Both the position numbers and the translations under genes were made by a program. The notes below the pieces were generated by a model. The model saw only the letters and a program-made list of their open reading frames with translations, ran no database searches and was not told the DNA's origin. Shown here piece after piece: positions 1 through 10,965 of a stretch of 64,000 nt of DNA (its first letter is position 1; the number at the start of each line of letters is the position of its first letter). This stretch comes from Orobanche coerulescens (lineage: Eukaryota; Streptophyta; Magnoliopsida; Lamiales; Orobanchaceae): NCBI GenBank assembly GCA_033398695.1, contig CM065802.1, forward strand, positions 83,438,096-83,502,095. Reading direction: 5' to 3'.

Positions 1-1135
1 AGGCCAATCGATGAAAATGATACACTGAATGATTGGATAGTTCGATTGCGGAATTTCTCTGCTTCCGCCATAATAGAAATTCTACTGGAACAACGGGGAT
101 TACTTCCCTGAAGCACACATTCGACAACTAACGACAGAAAGATAGCGACCAAACGCTAACAAACACTGAGGATAGTATCGAGACGATCAAACCAATTAAT
201 ACCGAAAATTACATCGTCCTAGGATAAATTCACCACGATTAGATCCATCAACCAATCGCGGTCATTAAGTAGGACTATCCCGAAATAAGTTTATTCAAGC
301 ATGATTCGAAAATGAATGAATGCGGTGTACCAGAGATCAAAAGGTACACACAAGTTGAAATAAAATTACGAGTATACGAAATCATTCGCCACCGGATCAT
401 CGATCCTCCTCATCATATGAATCAGGACATGCCGGCCCCGAACCGGACGCTCCGTCTCGATAAATACGAGCTCCAACTCTATTTGCTTCCATTATCTTAA
501 ACGACGATGACAAAGCCTGATTTCAAACGCTGGTTGCTTGGGCCCGAGATGCCGTCGAGCCGACTTGGAGTCCTTCGCAAAAACGGGCCCTATGCCCAGC
601 AATTCCACGATTATGGCACGTGACAGTCCGCTTGGACATTTGGTGCTGAAATGACCTGTTCTTCACAGTTGAAACAGTGACGGCCGAATCGCCGCCGGGA
701 TCGAGATCCCGCACAACTATGCACCGTAGAGGTCGCCGAAATGATAGGACTCACACGAGGCTTCTTGAAGGTTGACTGACCGCCTTCGGATTGATTACGC
801 TTCGTTGATTTCTTGCTGACAAATGAAGGTTGTTGTTCAGCACTTTCCTTAGCAGCTGGCTCATACGGGAGGGTTCTCTCGATTAATCCGGTCAGAGTGG
901 CGCAATGATGATTGAGCAACTGCACATGGGTCATCATGGCCTGCATAAAAGTGAGTGGATCAACCCGAACATCTTCTGATCGAGCCGAGTCCTGGGCACG
1001 ATTTCTCGGCAGCGAGTGATTATTTCTCGGGTTTCGGTTCGCACCGCGGCCTCTCCCCGTGTATCCCCTGACAGCTCTCCCCATACTGAAGTAGGAAGGT
1101 CGCATAATGATTATATTTCCCCGCATGATTATCAC
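1..1135 (-). pseudogene. E1 gag-protease remnant
   Basis: From about 1135 downward the minus strand encodes a basic RGRGAN-type N terminus, a short helix-like stretch (FMQAMMTHVQLL...) and a Lys/Ser-rich linker. It then reaches CFNCEEQ, the start of a CCHC zinc knuckle. A one-base deletion near 650 shifts the frame; in the next frame the knuckle completes as HFSTKC. Downstream, DLIVVNL and VIFGINWFDRL (about 245-150) resemble the segment after the gypsy protease. The usual capsid domain of roughly 200 residues between linker and knuckle is absent. The sequence is broken by the frameshift and several stops, so it is not a working gene. Confidence 0.7.
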
Positions 1136-1281
1136 GTTATGATTATGCCATGAGATGATGAAAATGAGTATACATGCTCTAATTTAGTGATTATATGAAT
1201 GATTTACTGAAGTTACATGATTATCTGATGAAATTCTTGAAATGATTATCTTGAATAACTTAACAAGATTGATAATATGAT

Positions 1282-1585
1282 CATCCAGATTGACAACTGA
1301 GTAATGAAATGAATTGAGTAATTAATGAGTTAACATGATCGTCCTGATTATTAACTGAGTATTGGAATGAATTAAGTGATTAATGAGTTAATATGATTGT
1401 CCTGATCATTAACTGAGTATTGAAATGAATTAAGTGATTAATGAGTTAATATGATCGTCCTGATCATTAACTGAGTATTGAAATGAATTAAGTGATTAAT
1501 GAGTTAATATGATCGTCCTGATCATTAACTGAGTATTGAAATGAATTAAGTGATTAATGAGTTAATATGATCGTCCTGATCATAA
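1282..1585 (-). repeat. 58-bp tandem repeats in E1 leader
   Basis: About five head-to-tail copies of a 58-bp AT-rich unit lie here; on the plus strand each contains GATCATTAACTGAGTATTG, AAGTGATTAATGAG and ATGATCGTCCT. The last three copies are nearly identical and the first is diverged. They occupy most of the leader between the primer site (1796) and the gag start (about 1135). The rest of 1136-1795 shows only AT-rich, TGAT-rich sequence and no gene. Confidence 0.85.
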
Positions 1586-1795
1586 TGAATGATGATGTTT
1601 GAGGATTGTTAAATGATGAATGATGAATGAATGACTATTGCCAGAAATTATACCATGGCGTTAGAAATCTTACGCTTCTTCCTATTCGATTGCTCAAGAT
1701 TTGCACAGTCACACGTGACGCGAAAGTCCAATGATACTAGTCGATGACGATGATTTCAAATAAGACATGACTCGGAAGGTAGTATTCAAAACCAC

Positions 1796-1808
1796 GCTCC
1801 GATACCAA
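1796..1808 (-). other. E1 primer-binding site
   Basis: The minus strand reads TGGTATCGGAGCG two bases after the LTR end. This resembles the TGGTATCAGAGC complement of initiator Met-tRNA used by plant chromoviruses and copia elements, with one change. It fixes the orientation of E1 and the 3' border of its LTR. Confidence 0.8.
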
Positions 1809-1810
1809 CT

Positions 1811-4119
1811 CGTAACACCCCAAACTAGGCGGATATTACGGCCGTAGATCCCCAACCTGGGACCCACCGTGCAAATGAAAATGAATGAATTACACAAGAT
1901 AAATGTAGTACCGAACTACATTACAACAATAATTACTCCGATGAGGAGTTTAGTTACAACACACCAGACAATACTCAATACTAGTGTATTTTATATGAAG
2001 ATAAAATACACAACACCGAATGAAACGGAGTATTCAAATGAAAGTCTCAGCTGAAAAATAAAGGACAATAACATGAATAATCGAAAGATCGGGGCCCCTA
2101 CTAGTATCACTAGGACTCCTCGACATCAACATGCTATTCCCGTGTTTGCCTTGCCATGACTGAAAAACAAAATCCCAAATGGGCCGGTTAAATGTAACAA
2201 CAATCCTCAAGGGTTGAAAATACACAAACATGATTTAATCAAGTTATGAAATATCCTTAGTTATGAATTACGCCAAGAAGAGTATCATAGTACGCCCGTA
2301 GTGTTCTCGTGCAAGTGTACAAGACGAATGACCGGACACACCGTCCTTGTACCTAATTAGTCTCACGGAGGTAACTGCTACCGTGTGCACAGTCCAATGT
2401 ATCACTCCCAATACATGGCCATAACGTGCCCGACTAAAAATTCCACACATCCGCACCCGGCCACGCAATATGAACCTGAAGGTCATATGAACGAGAATTA
2501 CCGTTATGAATATCAAAGAATAACTAATAATCGACAAAGTTAAGAATGACTCACCGAGATGAGAGTAATAATGAAGTGATGGATAGTTTTAATGGAATGG
2601 TTGGAACCGCTGCCTGTTAATGATGTGATTGTTCAACAATTACAAGTCTCAATATGATTAATACAATGATGAATGAGTTATGATTATGAATGATCAACAA
2701 CAAAAGGTATGAATATCCTTTTAACCGAGTAAGAATTAACTTACACAACACCGCGACAATTATCCTTCCACGAACAACGCCCTAATTGAGATATCGGTCG
2801 CTCGAACAACCTTAAATAATACAATTACCAACAATCCGTTCAATATACGAATCAAACACGAATATAACGAACTCAAAACGTCGATACGATTAAACCAAGT
2901 CCATAGAGGCATTAAATCAAACACGTTGTATCCAAACTCCGATTGTTTACAATCAAACCTCAATATACCAATATCAAAATCTCCAAGAAGTGTTTCAAAC
3001 CAACAAAACATCTCCAATACGATCAATAATCCGTTATGAATATCCGAAAACGTGATTATAACAACAATTAGTCGAAAATCCCCAATTCCAACTCGATATT
3101 CAAAGTGTTCTTGAATAATCCCTCAATAATCCAATGAATCCTTATACAAAATCATAATCATATACATATCTCTTCATATAACATGATTATAACGTCCAAA
3201 ACATCATATCTCAACACAAAATCGAAGTCCAAAGTGTTGAAGGAATTACCTCTTGAAGATACAAGTACTTTAATCCGAAGAACACGCGTTAGATTGATTA
3301 TCCAGCTTCACGATCTAAAAAGATGAAGAAAATCAAACACCCAAATGATTTGTGAAGGAAAAACCCTCCCTCAAGCCTTATCTCGGTTGAAGGTGAATAA
3401 AATGAAGAAAAATGGGTGAAATGAAAAAATGAATTTATAGGGGTTGACTACCTGCCGGACACGGCGTGCCGATCGGCACGGCCGTGTCGCACGCTTGGTC
3501 GACAGGACTCGACCGTGTCCCGCTTGACACGGTCGCGGCGCGAGGGCCTTCCGACGATGACTCCGTCAAGCGGCGACTCGGCATGACTCGGCCGTGCTGC
3601 ACGACACGGTCGGGCGTCTTGGGCGACGATTTACCGCTTATCCGGAAGGGTTCGACTCGGCCGCGCTGCACGACACGGTCGGGTCCCGAGGCGAACACTT
3701 CGGCATCTTCCGACGAGTACGCACGGGCCGTGTCGGACGACACGGCCGAGTTCGTTCGGCGGATCGCCAATACTGAAAAATGAGCGGTTGAGCTAAAACG
3801 ACCATAACTCTCTCGTCCGGACTCCGATTGACTCACCGTTTGAACCATTGGAAAGCTAACTCGATGCTCTATAATATTGCAAAGATTTAGAATTTTTGGA
3901 ATTACCAAAAATTAATGGTGATCTAACAAAGTCGAACTCATATGAGGAAAGTTGAAACAATGAACAATAACGATACACAACTCGAAGTTTTTCCGAACGG
4001 TGAACACGGTGAAAGAACATGATTGATGAATGATTATAATTGAGTGAAAATACACTGAGTGACAATTACAGACTGATAATTACTGAATGATAATGACTGA
4101 ATTATAACCGGGTATTACA
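1811..4119 (-). repeat. E1 5' LTR (about 2.3 kb)
   Basis: On the minus strand the LTR opens TGTAATACCCGG at 4119 and closes GGGGTGTTACG at 1811; the last base is G where A is expected. The primer-binding site follows directly. It contains a GC-rich palindrome array (3455-3775) next to a TATA box, then an AT-rich R/U5 part (1811-3430). In that part a splice-donor-like AGAG|GTAATT lies near 3250 and an acceptor-like TTTGTTTTTCAG near 2160. I see no coding sequence in it; the open frames over 3435-3908 are shadows of the palindrome array. Confidence 0.8.
3431..3775 (-). promoter_or_regulatory. E1 U3 palindrome array with TATA box
   Basis: The stretch 3455-3775 is packed with inverted-repeat motifs built on CACGGCCGTG, GACACGGCCG and CGACCGTGTC. 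One example near 3728 reads GGCCGTGTCGGACGACACGGCC with a short spacer between the arms. Directly downstream on the minus strand is CTATAAATTC (3440 to 3431), a good TATA box. GC content here is far above the AT-rich surroundings. A promoter or enhancer role is inferred from position; the same arrangement recurs in other LTR families of this window. Confidence 0.7.
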
Positions 4120-4608
4120 TTCTCTGCCACCGATCTCAATTCTTGGGCGAGTGGGAGCCCGTTGGCCGGCTTGTCTTCTAGGAGTCGGGTATGCCGAACT
4201 CCTGGTGACGGATTCGGACTCCGATGTCTCCCGGCTGGGGCCCGAATGCCCGGGTCGCCATGAGGGATCACTCCCTAGGCGGTTGAAGACGGAATCGTCC
4301 CACCTTACGAGCGCCTTTTCCTGCGGCTCGGGGCTTTCTGACGATTTTTCGACATATAGCCCCTTGAGCTTTCTCTTGCCCGCACGGCGGATGGCTGATG
4401 GAGTAATGGTGGGCGAGTCGCACGCTCTCCGTCGCTCCCTTAGGATGGCCATGGCCTCCTCGATCTGTTCCACAGTTTGGAACTGATCGAGTGAGAGGCT
4501 GGCGTCGCCGCAGTCACCTTCCGCCGTAGGTTGGGACTCGGCCTGGACCGGAATAAGGTGTCCGGCAGATCGTAGAGTGGCCCTTTTCGAGGTCGTGGCA
4601 GACGTCAT
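4120..4608 (-). pseudogene. E2 gag N terminus, truncated by E1
   Basis: A clean frame starts with Met at 4608 (MTSATTSKRATL) and runs without a stop to the E1 border at about 4120. It is hydrophilic, with predicted helix around EQIEEAMAILRERRR and many Ser/Arg/Pro residues. This is typical of the N-terminal part of Tat/Athila-type gypsy gag proteins, placed just after an LTR and primer site. No capsid or zinc knuckle is visible because E1 interrupts. Assignment is by position and composition rather than a diagnostic motif. Confidence 0.6.
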
Positions 4609-4741
4609 GATTCTGAAGGTTTTTCTTTGAAGAACAGTGAGTGTTTCTTCAAGTATATGCCCCGGAGAACAGTGAGTGTTCTTCGAGACGACCGGAATAT
4701 AAAATGAAGGTTAAGATTGAACCCCTTCTTCTAGCGCCAAT

Positions 4742-5646
4742 TGTTTTTACCCAAAATATTATCCGGAGATGATATGCTGGAATGGATTAGTAACAAACAA
4801 AATGCGAGAGCACATCCGTGGGGAAATAAATGACACAAGATTTGTCGGGGTTGTTAGTCCCGGGCTTGAATGCTCTCGCGAGATGTTATTAATATGAATA
4901 CTGGTGAGTATAGATATTAATGTTAGAGTACAATTACAATGAGTGTAAAGACTCTAGTTATCTTAGATATCGAGTGCTGAAGATCGCCGGAAGAACCAGA
5001 GGTGAAGCTCTGTGAGTTCTTGTTACAAAAATGGAGAGTTCTCTATATTGTTTGCTTTTAGCGTTCTGTGTTCACGTGTAAACTGTCCCTTTTTGCCAAT
5101 GCTGGATGCCTCCTATTTATAGGAGAAAGGGCTGCTGGGACGTCCCTGTCCACCGTGGGCGATCGCCGTTTCCTGCATTTAAATAATGCGGGCGATCGTC
5201 CCAGCATGTGGGACTGTTTCCTTAAAGTCCGCAGCTGCTGCTAGAAGCCAGATGCACGAACCAATGAGGAGGCGACAGGTGCCTCTTCTCGCTGTCTTGG
5301 GCGGTCCCACCTTAGGTCCTTTCGGCGGGTCTGTCGGTTGGTGAGGCCGTCCTTATCACTGACAGCTGCTGATGGGCTGGAGTAGGGCCTGTTCCTGTGG
5401 CGCCTTTTGCGGATCTGCACGTGGGTCTTCACCCGAGATTCGGTCTCCGCAGACTTTGACGGGTGTCGGATTCACACGTGGCATGGGACGATCGTCTCTA
5501 GTCGGACATTAGAGGTGATCGCCAGATGCCAATAGATGATCGCCTTGGATGTCGACCGCTAGGCGCTTGCCCAGCATCTGTCTTCTTTAGCTGGCTCCTA
5601 ACCATTATGTTGATCGTCATCGAGGCATATAAATCGCCACACAACA
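4742..5646 (-). repeat. E2 5' LTR (905 bp)
   Basis: The minus strand starts TGTTGTGTGGCG (5646) and ends GGGTAAAAACA (4742), followed by the primer-binding sequence ATTGGCGCTAGAAG (4741 downward). It is GC-rich in U3, with a TATA box at 5121-5114, and AT-rich in the transcribed part. No second copy is in the window, so the borders rest on TG...CA ends, the primer site and the jump to E3 sequence. Confidence 0.75.
5114..5625 (-). promoter_or_regulatory. E2 U3 with GCGATCGC-type palindromes and TATA box
   Basis: At least six imperfect copies of a GGCGATCGCC-type palindrome occur: near 5159 (GGGCGATCGCC), 5192 (GGGCGATCGTCCC), 5487 (GGGACGATCGTC), 5515, 5536 and 5610. On the minus strand they lie upstream of TATAAATA (5121 to 5114). 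The layout matches the palindrome arrays of the other LTR families here, although the motif differs. The regulatory role is inferred. Confidence 0.6.
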
Positions 5647-7398
5647 ATTCATAACAAAAATTTCCCTAAAACGGGTCCCCAAAGGGGTTAGCAATTACGC
5701 TAGTACAAGCAATCAAGGCAAACTATTCGCTTACACATTTCATAGTACATGCATCAAGTTATTTCAAAAGACAAAATCAGACATGTCTTTTCCGGAAACA
5801 AACAGTTAATAATCAATTTGCCTAGGACCGGGGTGAAGCCACTGGTCCCACTCGAGGCCTCTAAGGACCCTCCCGAGCTGGCCATACCATAAAACAAATC
5901 ACGCACATGCATCGTCTAGGATCGGGGTGAAGCCACTTATCCCACTCGAGGCCTCTAAGGACCCTCCCGAGTTGGCTAGCGAATCAAGCTCGTGAATCCA
6001 GAGTGAAGTCATAGATACCCCTGTGGACTCGTCAGACCCTCCCGGAGTGAGCAAAGCACACACAAACACATCACCATTTCATGTTAAGCATAAAAGTTTC
6101 CAAGAGTACTTGCCTTGAGTAATTGACGACGACACGAACGGAAAGGAAAATCAATCACAATCGCTAGGAATCAATAAACCTGAACCTAACAATTCGAAGA
6201 ACACAATCACAACCATTTCTAAACGAGTACGTACGGAAGTGGAATACACCCGAAACCCCACCTACGATTCAAATTAGTTCGTACAAAAACAACGACGAGG
6301 ACGGATCGCAACCGAACCCTCTCGATTTCAAAAATATCATGAAACTTACCATGAACTCGTAGGGAAAACAAGAATAACAGCAAGATTAATCATATAAATC
6401 ATGGATTAATCAACAATACGGAACGAAATGGACAAAAACTCAAAAACCCCCAAATTTCCCAAAATAGGGTTCTAGGAGATTACCTTGGATTAAGGACGAA
6501 GAACCCAAGTAGATGTTGTTCATCTACACCAAGAACTCAAGGAAAATGATATCTGAAGTGATTGGAAGAAGAAATCGCCTAAAGGATCGCTCGGCCGTGG
6601 AGAAGGAGAAGAAATGAATAAAGTACGAATCTGTGTCAACTCTATGGTATATAACCAGAGAGCTTTAGCGTGCGCTAACGATACAGAGTTCGCGTGCGCT
6701 ACCCAGCCAAAAACCAGTCCAGAACCTACGGTTCTGGCCCGTTAGCGTGCGCTACCAGAGGATAGCGTGCGCTAACAGCCCCTCGATAGCGCGCGATATC
6801 GGGTCATAGCGTGCACTACCTGGACACCAGACCGAGTCTAGAAACATTCTGCCTAGTTTGGACTACCGAGTTAACGCGCGCTACCGGACACCCAGCGTGC
6901 ACTAAGTCTCAACCGTAGCGGCGCTAATATACAAATTTAGCGTGCGCTACGCTGCTCGTCCAGAGAGCAGAGAGTAGAAACAACCTACTGCCACTGCTGT
7001 GCTCGAGTCGTTAGCGCGCGCTACAAAAAGAATGTAGCGTGCGCTACACAATGACACTGGTGTTCGCTACACAACAGACTTAGCGCGCGCTAGACAGTAG
7101 AATTACCAAACGGCCTAGAACACCCGAAACACACGATACACGATCGAAACGTCAACCAAAAGCTCACAACACGCATAAAGACATAAGATGATTTACGGAA
7201 ACCCCGAAACGGCGGTTCCGAACAACGATTACGAGAATTGAACCAAATAGCGATAGAAAATCCAATAAACGCGGAATTGAGTAAAACAGTCCGAAACAAG
7301 CTCGGATGACAAAAAGTTCAGTACGGTTACAAGCGAGTCACTAAAAATGAGAAATACGCAAAAATGAAAAATACCAGAAAAAAAGTGCAGATATTACA
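5647..7398 (-). repeat. E3 3' LTR (most of it; E2 inserted)
   Basis: This matches E3's 5' LTR from about 18040 to 19257 and 23871 to 24400. It starts on the minus strand as TGTAATATCTGC (7398). The about 390 bp corresponding to 17649-18035 are missing because E2 is inserted at 5646/5647; they should lie left of the window. It carries three GAGGGTCC-type modules (5820-6060), a splice-donor-like CCAAG|GTAATC (intron would start at 6483), a TATA box (6655-6646) and the palindrome array (6665-7095). Confidence 0.88.
6646..7095 (-). promoter_or_regulatory. E3 U3 array of TAGCGTGCGCTA palindromes with TATA box
   Basis: About fourteen perfect or near-perfect copies of TAGCGTGCGCTA or TAGCGCGCGCTA lie between 6665 and 7095, spaced irregularly by roughly 10-50 bp. 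Just downstream on the minus strand is GGTTATATACC (about 6655 to 6644), a TATA box. The equivalent array in the 5' LTR is at about 19040-19260 and 23871-24065, split by S1. A promoter or enhancer function is inferred from position next to the TATA box and from recurrence in other families. Confidence 0.75.
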
Positions 7399-7412
7399 TT
7401 CTCCCTCTCTAA
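7399..7412 (-). other. E3 polypurine tract
   Basis: The minus strand reads AGAGAGGGAGAA immediately before the LTR start TGTAATATC. This purine run is the usual primer for plus-strand DNA synthesis and confirms that 5647-7398 is the 3' LTR. Confidence 0.8.
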
Positions 7413-7433
7413 AAACAAGTTTCGTCCCGAAAC

Positions 7434-8889
7434 TTAAGAAACAAACAACTCGGGGTACCTAGCACACATGCTATCCTCGGTTTCCCCAGTTGCCTCCTCG
7501 ACACCATGCCTCGAACACTGCACCTTGACCAAAGGAATGGTCTTGTGCCTCAGTCGCTTCTCACGGTGCTCCAAAATCTTCAAGGGACGCTCCTCGAATG
7601 TAATATCCTCAGCGATATCGATCTCACCATAGTCGATGACCTGACTAGGGTCCGGATCATATTTCCTCAGCTGGGAAACATGGAAAACGCTATGAATGTG
7701 TCTCAAAGCCGGGGGCAACGCCAAACGGTATGGCAACTCGCCAACTCTCTCGAGAATCTCAAAGGGCCCAATAAATCTCGGACTCAACTTTCCCTTCTTC
7801 CCGAAGCGGAAAACTCCCCTCGTCGGCGACACCTTTAGCTAAACGTGGTCTCCCACCTCGAATTCTAAAGGTCGACGGCGGACGTGTGCATAAGATTTCT
7901 GTCGACTCTAAGCAGTCAACATTCTCTCGTGAATTAATTCCACCTTCCTCCTCGTCTCCATAGCGATATCCGGTTCGGTCCCGACCAAATCGGATGCCTC
8001 GTTCCAGCAAATCGGTGCTCGACATCGCCGCCTATAAAACGCCTCATACGGTGCCATCTTAATCTATGCGTGCCAACTATTGTTGTACGTGAACTCGATC
8101 AACGGCAAATGCTCCTCCCAGTCACTGCTCCAATCGAGAGAACAAGCACGCAACATATCCTCAAATGTCTGGATAGTGCTTTCCGACTGGCCATCTGACT
8201 GAGGATGAAAAGAAGTGCTCAGATGCAAACGAGTACCCAACGCCTTATGTACCGCCTGCCAAAACTGTGATACAAAACGGCCATCCCAATCCGAAACAAT
8301 AGACTTCAGAGTACCATGAAGCCTCACAATCTGCGCAATAAACACACGAGCCAACCTCTCCGGACCCCAAGTATCCTTGATGCCCAGAAAATATGTTGAC
8401 TTGGTCAGACGATCCACAATCACCCAAACCATATTCATACTAGACTTCGATCTTGGCAAGATCATGACGAAGTCCATTGAAATATCTTACCATTTCCATT
8501 CTGTAATGGGAAGCGACTGCAATAACCCGGCTGGTCGCTGATGCTCGATTTTGACCTGCTAACAAGTCAAACATCTCGATACAAACCGTGCGACCTCCTC
8601 CTTCATGTCATTCCACCAAAATTTCTTCCTTAGGTCCTTGTACATCTTACTCGAACCAGGATGAACTGAGTAAGGGTAGCATGGGCCTCACGCAAAATAC
8701 TCTGCCTTAATTCCAAGTCGTTCGGTACATAGACCGAATCTGGAATCTCAACACACCATCCTTGTGAATCACAAACCCAGAAGGCTTTCCCTTAAGAACA
8801 TTCTCTCAGATTTGAGTAATCATCGGATCCTCCAACTGTTTTCGTTTAATTTCATCGATCAGCGACGAAGAAATCACCAAAGCGCAAAG
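7434..8889 (-). pseudogene. E3 pol: integrase and chromodomain-like C terminus (broken)
   Basis: The minus strand from 8477 encodes the integrase core: MDFVMILPRSKS with the first Asp, SDWDGRF with the second, and DGQSESTIQTFEDM with the Glu. This is followed in another frame (8025-7759) and then at 7832-7434 by FIGPFEILERVG, HSVFHVSQLRKY, IPLVKV and a chromodomain-like end. Two conserved Trp of that tail are changed (VQCSRHGVEEATGE). The zinc-binding segment before the core (about 8480-8640) is degenerate. Several frameshifts and stops make it non-functional. The domain set identifies a chromovirus. Confidence 0.85.
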
Positions 8890-10204
8890 TTACCCAACAG
8901 CTCCTGGAAACAAAATCTCAAGACTCAACTCAATCAAATCCCGCTGAAGCTCCGATTGAGACGTAAGGATCTTAGGCGTCCACAATGTAGCCAGTTTCCG
9001 ACTCAAGACGTCGGCCATGACGTTCGCCTTTCCCGGATGATTAAGTATTTCGAGGTCATAATCCTTAATCAACTCTAACCACCTCCTCTGCCTCATTTTC
9101 ATCTCCCGCTGAGTGAATATGTACTTCAGACTTTTATGATCGGTAAAAATCTGACATGCAGAGCCAAAAAGATAGACGCCAAATCTTGAGCGCAAAAACA
9201 ACTGCCGCTAACTCCAAATTGTGAGTTGGGTAGTTAAGCTCATACGGCCTCAACTGTCTCGACGCATACGCGATAGTCTTGTTGTGCTGCATCAACATGC
9301 ACCCAAGACCCTGACCCGAAGCATCGCTATAAATGGAAAAACCTTCGTTGCCACACGGCAACGCTAAAATTGGGGCTGAAGTCAAACGCCTCTTCAACTC
9401 TTCAAAACTCGACTGCAGTTCGTCATTCCAGACGAACTTCTCAGATTTCTGAAGCAACTGTGTAAGTAGCCGAGCTAGTTTCGAGAACCCCTCGACGAAC
9501 CTATGATAGTAGCCAGCCAAACCGAAGAAACTATGGACCTCATTCACAATTATTAGGCAGTGCCCAATCCAACACTGCCTCAATCTTCTGTGGATCCACA
9601 CGGACCCCCTCGGCTGAATCACGTGACCCAGAAACATCACCTACTTCAGTCAGAACTCACATTTCGAGAACTTCGCATAGAGTCGCTCGGTCCTCAAAAT
9701 GTTTAACACCACACGCAGATGATGCGTATGCTCCTCCTCGTTCTTCGAATAAATAAGAATATCGTCAATGAAGACGACGACACACTTATCCAAATACTCG
9801 ATGAAGACCTTTTTCATCAATTGCATGAACACTGCCGGCGGGTTAGTTAACCCGAATGGCAAAACCACAAACTCATAATGTCCGTATCTCGTCCGAAAAG
9901 CTGTTTTCGGAACATCGGACTCCTTCATTCGGAGTTGATAGTACCCTGATCTCAAGTCGATCTTCGAGAATACCGCAGCTCCCTGTAACTGATCAAACAA
10001 GTTATCGATCCTCGGCAAGGTATACATGTTCTTGATGGTCACCTTGTTTAGCTTGCGATAGTCGATACATAAACATAGTGAACCATCCTTCTTCCGCACA
10101 AACAGAACCAATGCGCCCCAAGGCGAAGCGCTCAGTCGAATATACCCCGACTCAAGAAGCTCAATCAACTGCTTCTTCAACTCAGCCATCTCTGAAGGTT
10201 CCAT
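8890..10204 (-). pseudogene. E3 pol: reverse transcriptase and RNase H (broken)
   Basis: Minus-strand frames cover RT at 10204-9650 ([39 protein letters not shown], the catalytic [18 protein letters not shown]). RNase H follows at 9640-9134 ([45 protein letters not shown]) and continues after a frameshift at 9201-8890 ([28 protein letters not shown]). Catalytic Asp pairs and the RNase H Asp/Glu residues are visible, but the coding line is cut by a stop after KCEF and a frameshift near 9170. This is the closest in-window comparison for the gypsy segment captured in E4. Confidence 0.88.
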
Positions 10205-10965
10205 GCGATACAGCGCCTTCGAAATCAGATCCGCACTTGGCTCTAACTCAATAGCGAACTCTAACTCACGGTCGAGTGTAAACCCCGGTAACTCATCAGG
10301 AAAGACATCATAGAACTCAATAATGACTGGAATCGATGAAAACTCGACTCACTATCTCCCGCCATCAGGCGTATCACCAATAACCAGTACACCTCTTCCG
10401 CAGGAGTCTCATCGCCTTCAAGGCGTTAATTACAAACTTCTGGTTTCACTTTCGTCCCGTGAAAGGGTGCTCGGTGTCGTCCTCGACTAACATGGTGATG
10501 ATTCTCGTGTGGTAGTTCATGATTGCACCATGCCGCTCGAGCCAATCATCCCCGAGAATCAAATCCTCACCCTAAATATTCACAACAATAAGATTAGAGA
10601 GCCAAGCCCTCTCACAAATAAACATAGAACAGTCTCGGATTTCTCGATCACCAACGATTCTATTACTGCTAGGAAGTTTAACAATGAAAGGCTCGCAAAC
10701 CGACAAATAGTCAAGACTCAAATGGCGCAAACACTCCAGAGAGATGAACGAATGTGTAGCACCCGAATAAAAAAGCACACTGACAGGATGAGACTGAATA
10801 TGAACGGTACCTGTGGCTACGGTGGCAGCTGGATCATCGGACCTCCTCATCTCATAAACTCGCGGATAAGTGGAGCTGATACTGGAAGCTCCCCCTCTAG
10901 CAGGCTGACCCCGACCTCTCCCTCGACTGGCACTCGGCGGAGGCTGCGGAGCAAACGACCCCTGG
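10205..10965 (-). pseudogene. E3 protease region (active-site Asp changed)
   Basis: The minus-strand frame from the E4 border (10965) down to 10572 reads a Pro/Arg/Gly-rich linker, then HPVSVLFYSGATHSFIS, DYLSVCEPF and SNLIVVNI. This is the retropepsin-like protease of chromoviruses, except that the catalytic D of DSGAT is Tyr. The connection to RT (10205-10571) has frame changes; EFDVILGM-type sequence was not found. E4 interrupts between this linker and the second zinc knuckle of gag, which is consistent with E4 having split a continuous gag-pol. Confidence 0.78.

Larger units (their letters stand above)
1..4119 (-). mobile_element. E1: Ty3/gypsy LTR retrotransposon, 5' part (cut by window edge)
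   Basis: Read on the minus strand, the element begins with an LTR (4119 down to 1811). A Met-tRNA-type primer site, a repeat-rich leader, a short gag with a broken zinc knuckle and a degenerate protease region follow, and it then leaves the window at base 1. Its right border falls inside the gag of E2 (4120 onward), so E1 inserted into E2. The right-hand flank TTCTC at 4120-4124 should be its 5-bp target duplication, but the partner copy lies outside the window. The gypsy assignment rests on gag-protease order, the CCHC remnant and the TGTAATA...GGGGTGTTA type of LTR. Confidence 0.85.
4120..5646 (-). mobile_element. E2: Ty3/gypsy-like element, LTR plus start of gag
   Basis: On the minus strand an LTR (5646 to 4742) is followed by a primer site and the first about 160 codons of a gag-like frame, which is then interrupted by E1. 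It sits inside the 3' LTR of E3: sequence left of 5647 is unrelated, while 5647 onward matches the other E3 LTR from about 18035. The rest of E2 must lie left of the window beyond E1. The primer site ATTGGCGCTAGAAG differs from the Met-tRNA type of the other elements and suggests another gypsy lineage, possibly Tat-like. Confidence 0.75.

Noticed and set aside
1282..1585. Regular repeats that might be a CRISPR array
   Set aside because: Units are directly adjacent without unique spacers, lie in an LTR-element leader of a plant genome, and no cas genes are present.
3435..3908. Open frames on both strands over the GC-rich block of E1 LTR
   Set aside because: They arise from palindromic, GC-rich repeats without stops and mirror each other on the two strands; no domain and not part of gag-pol.
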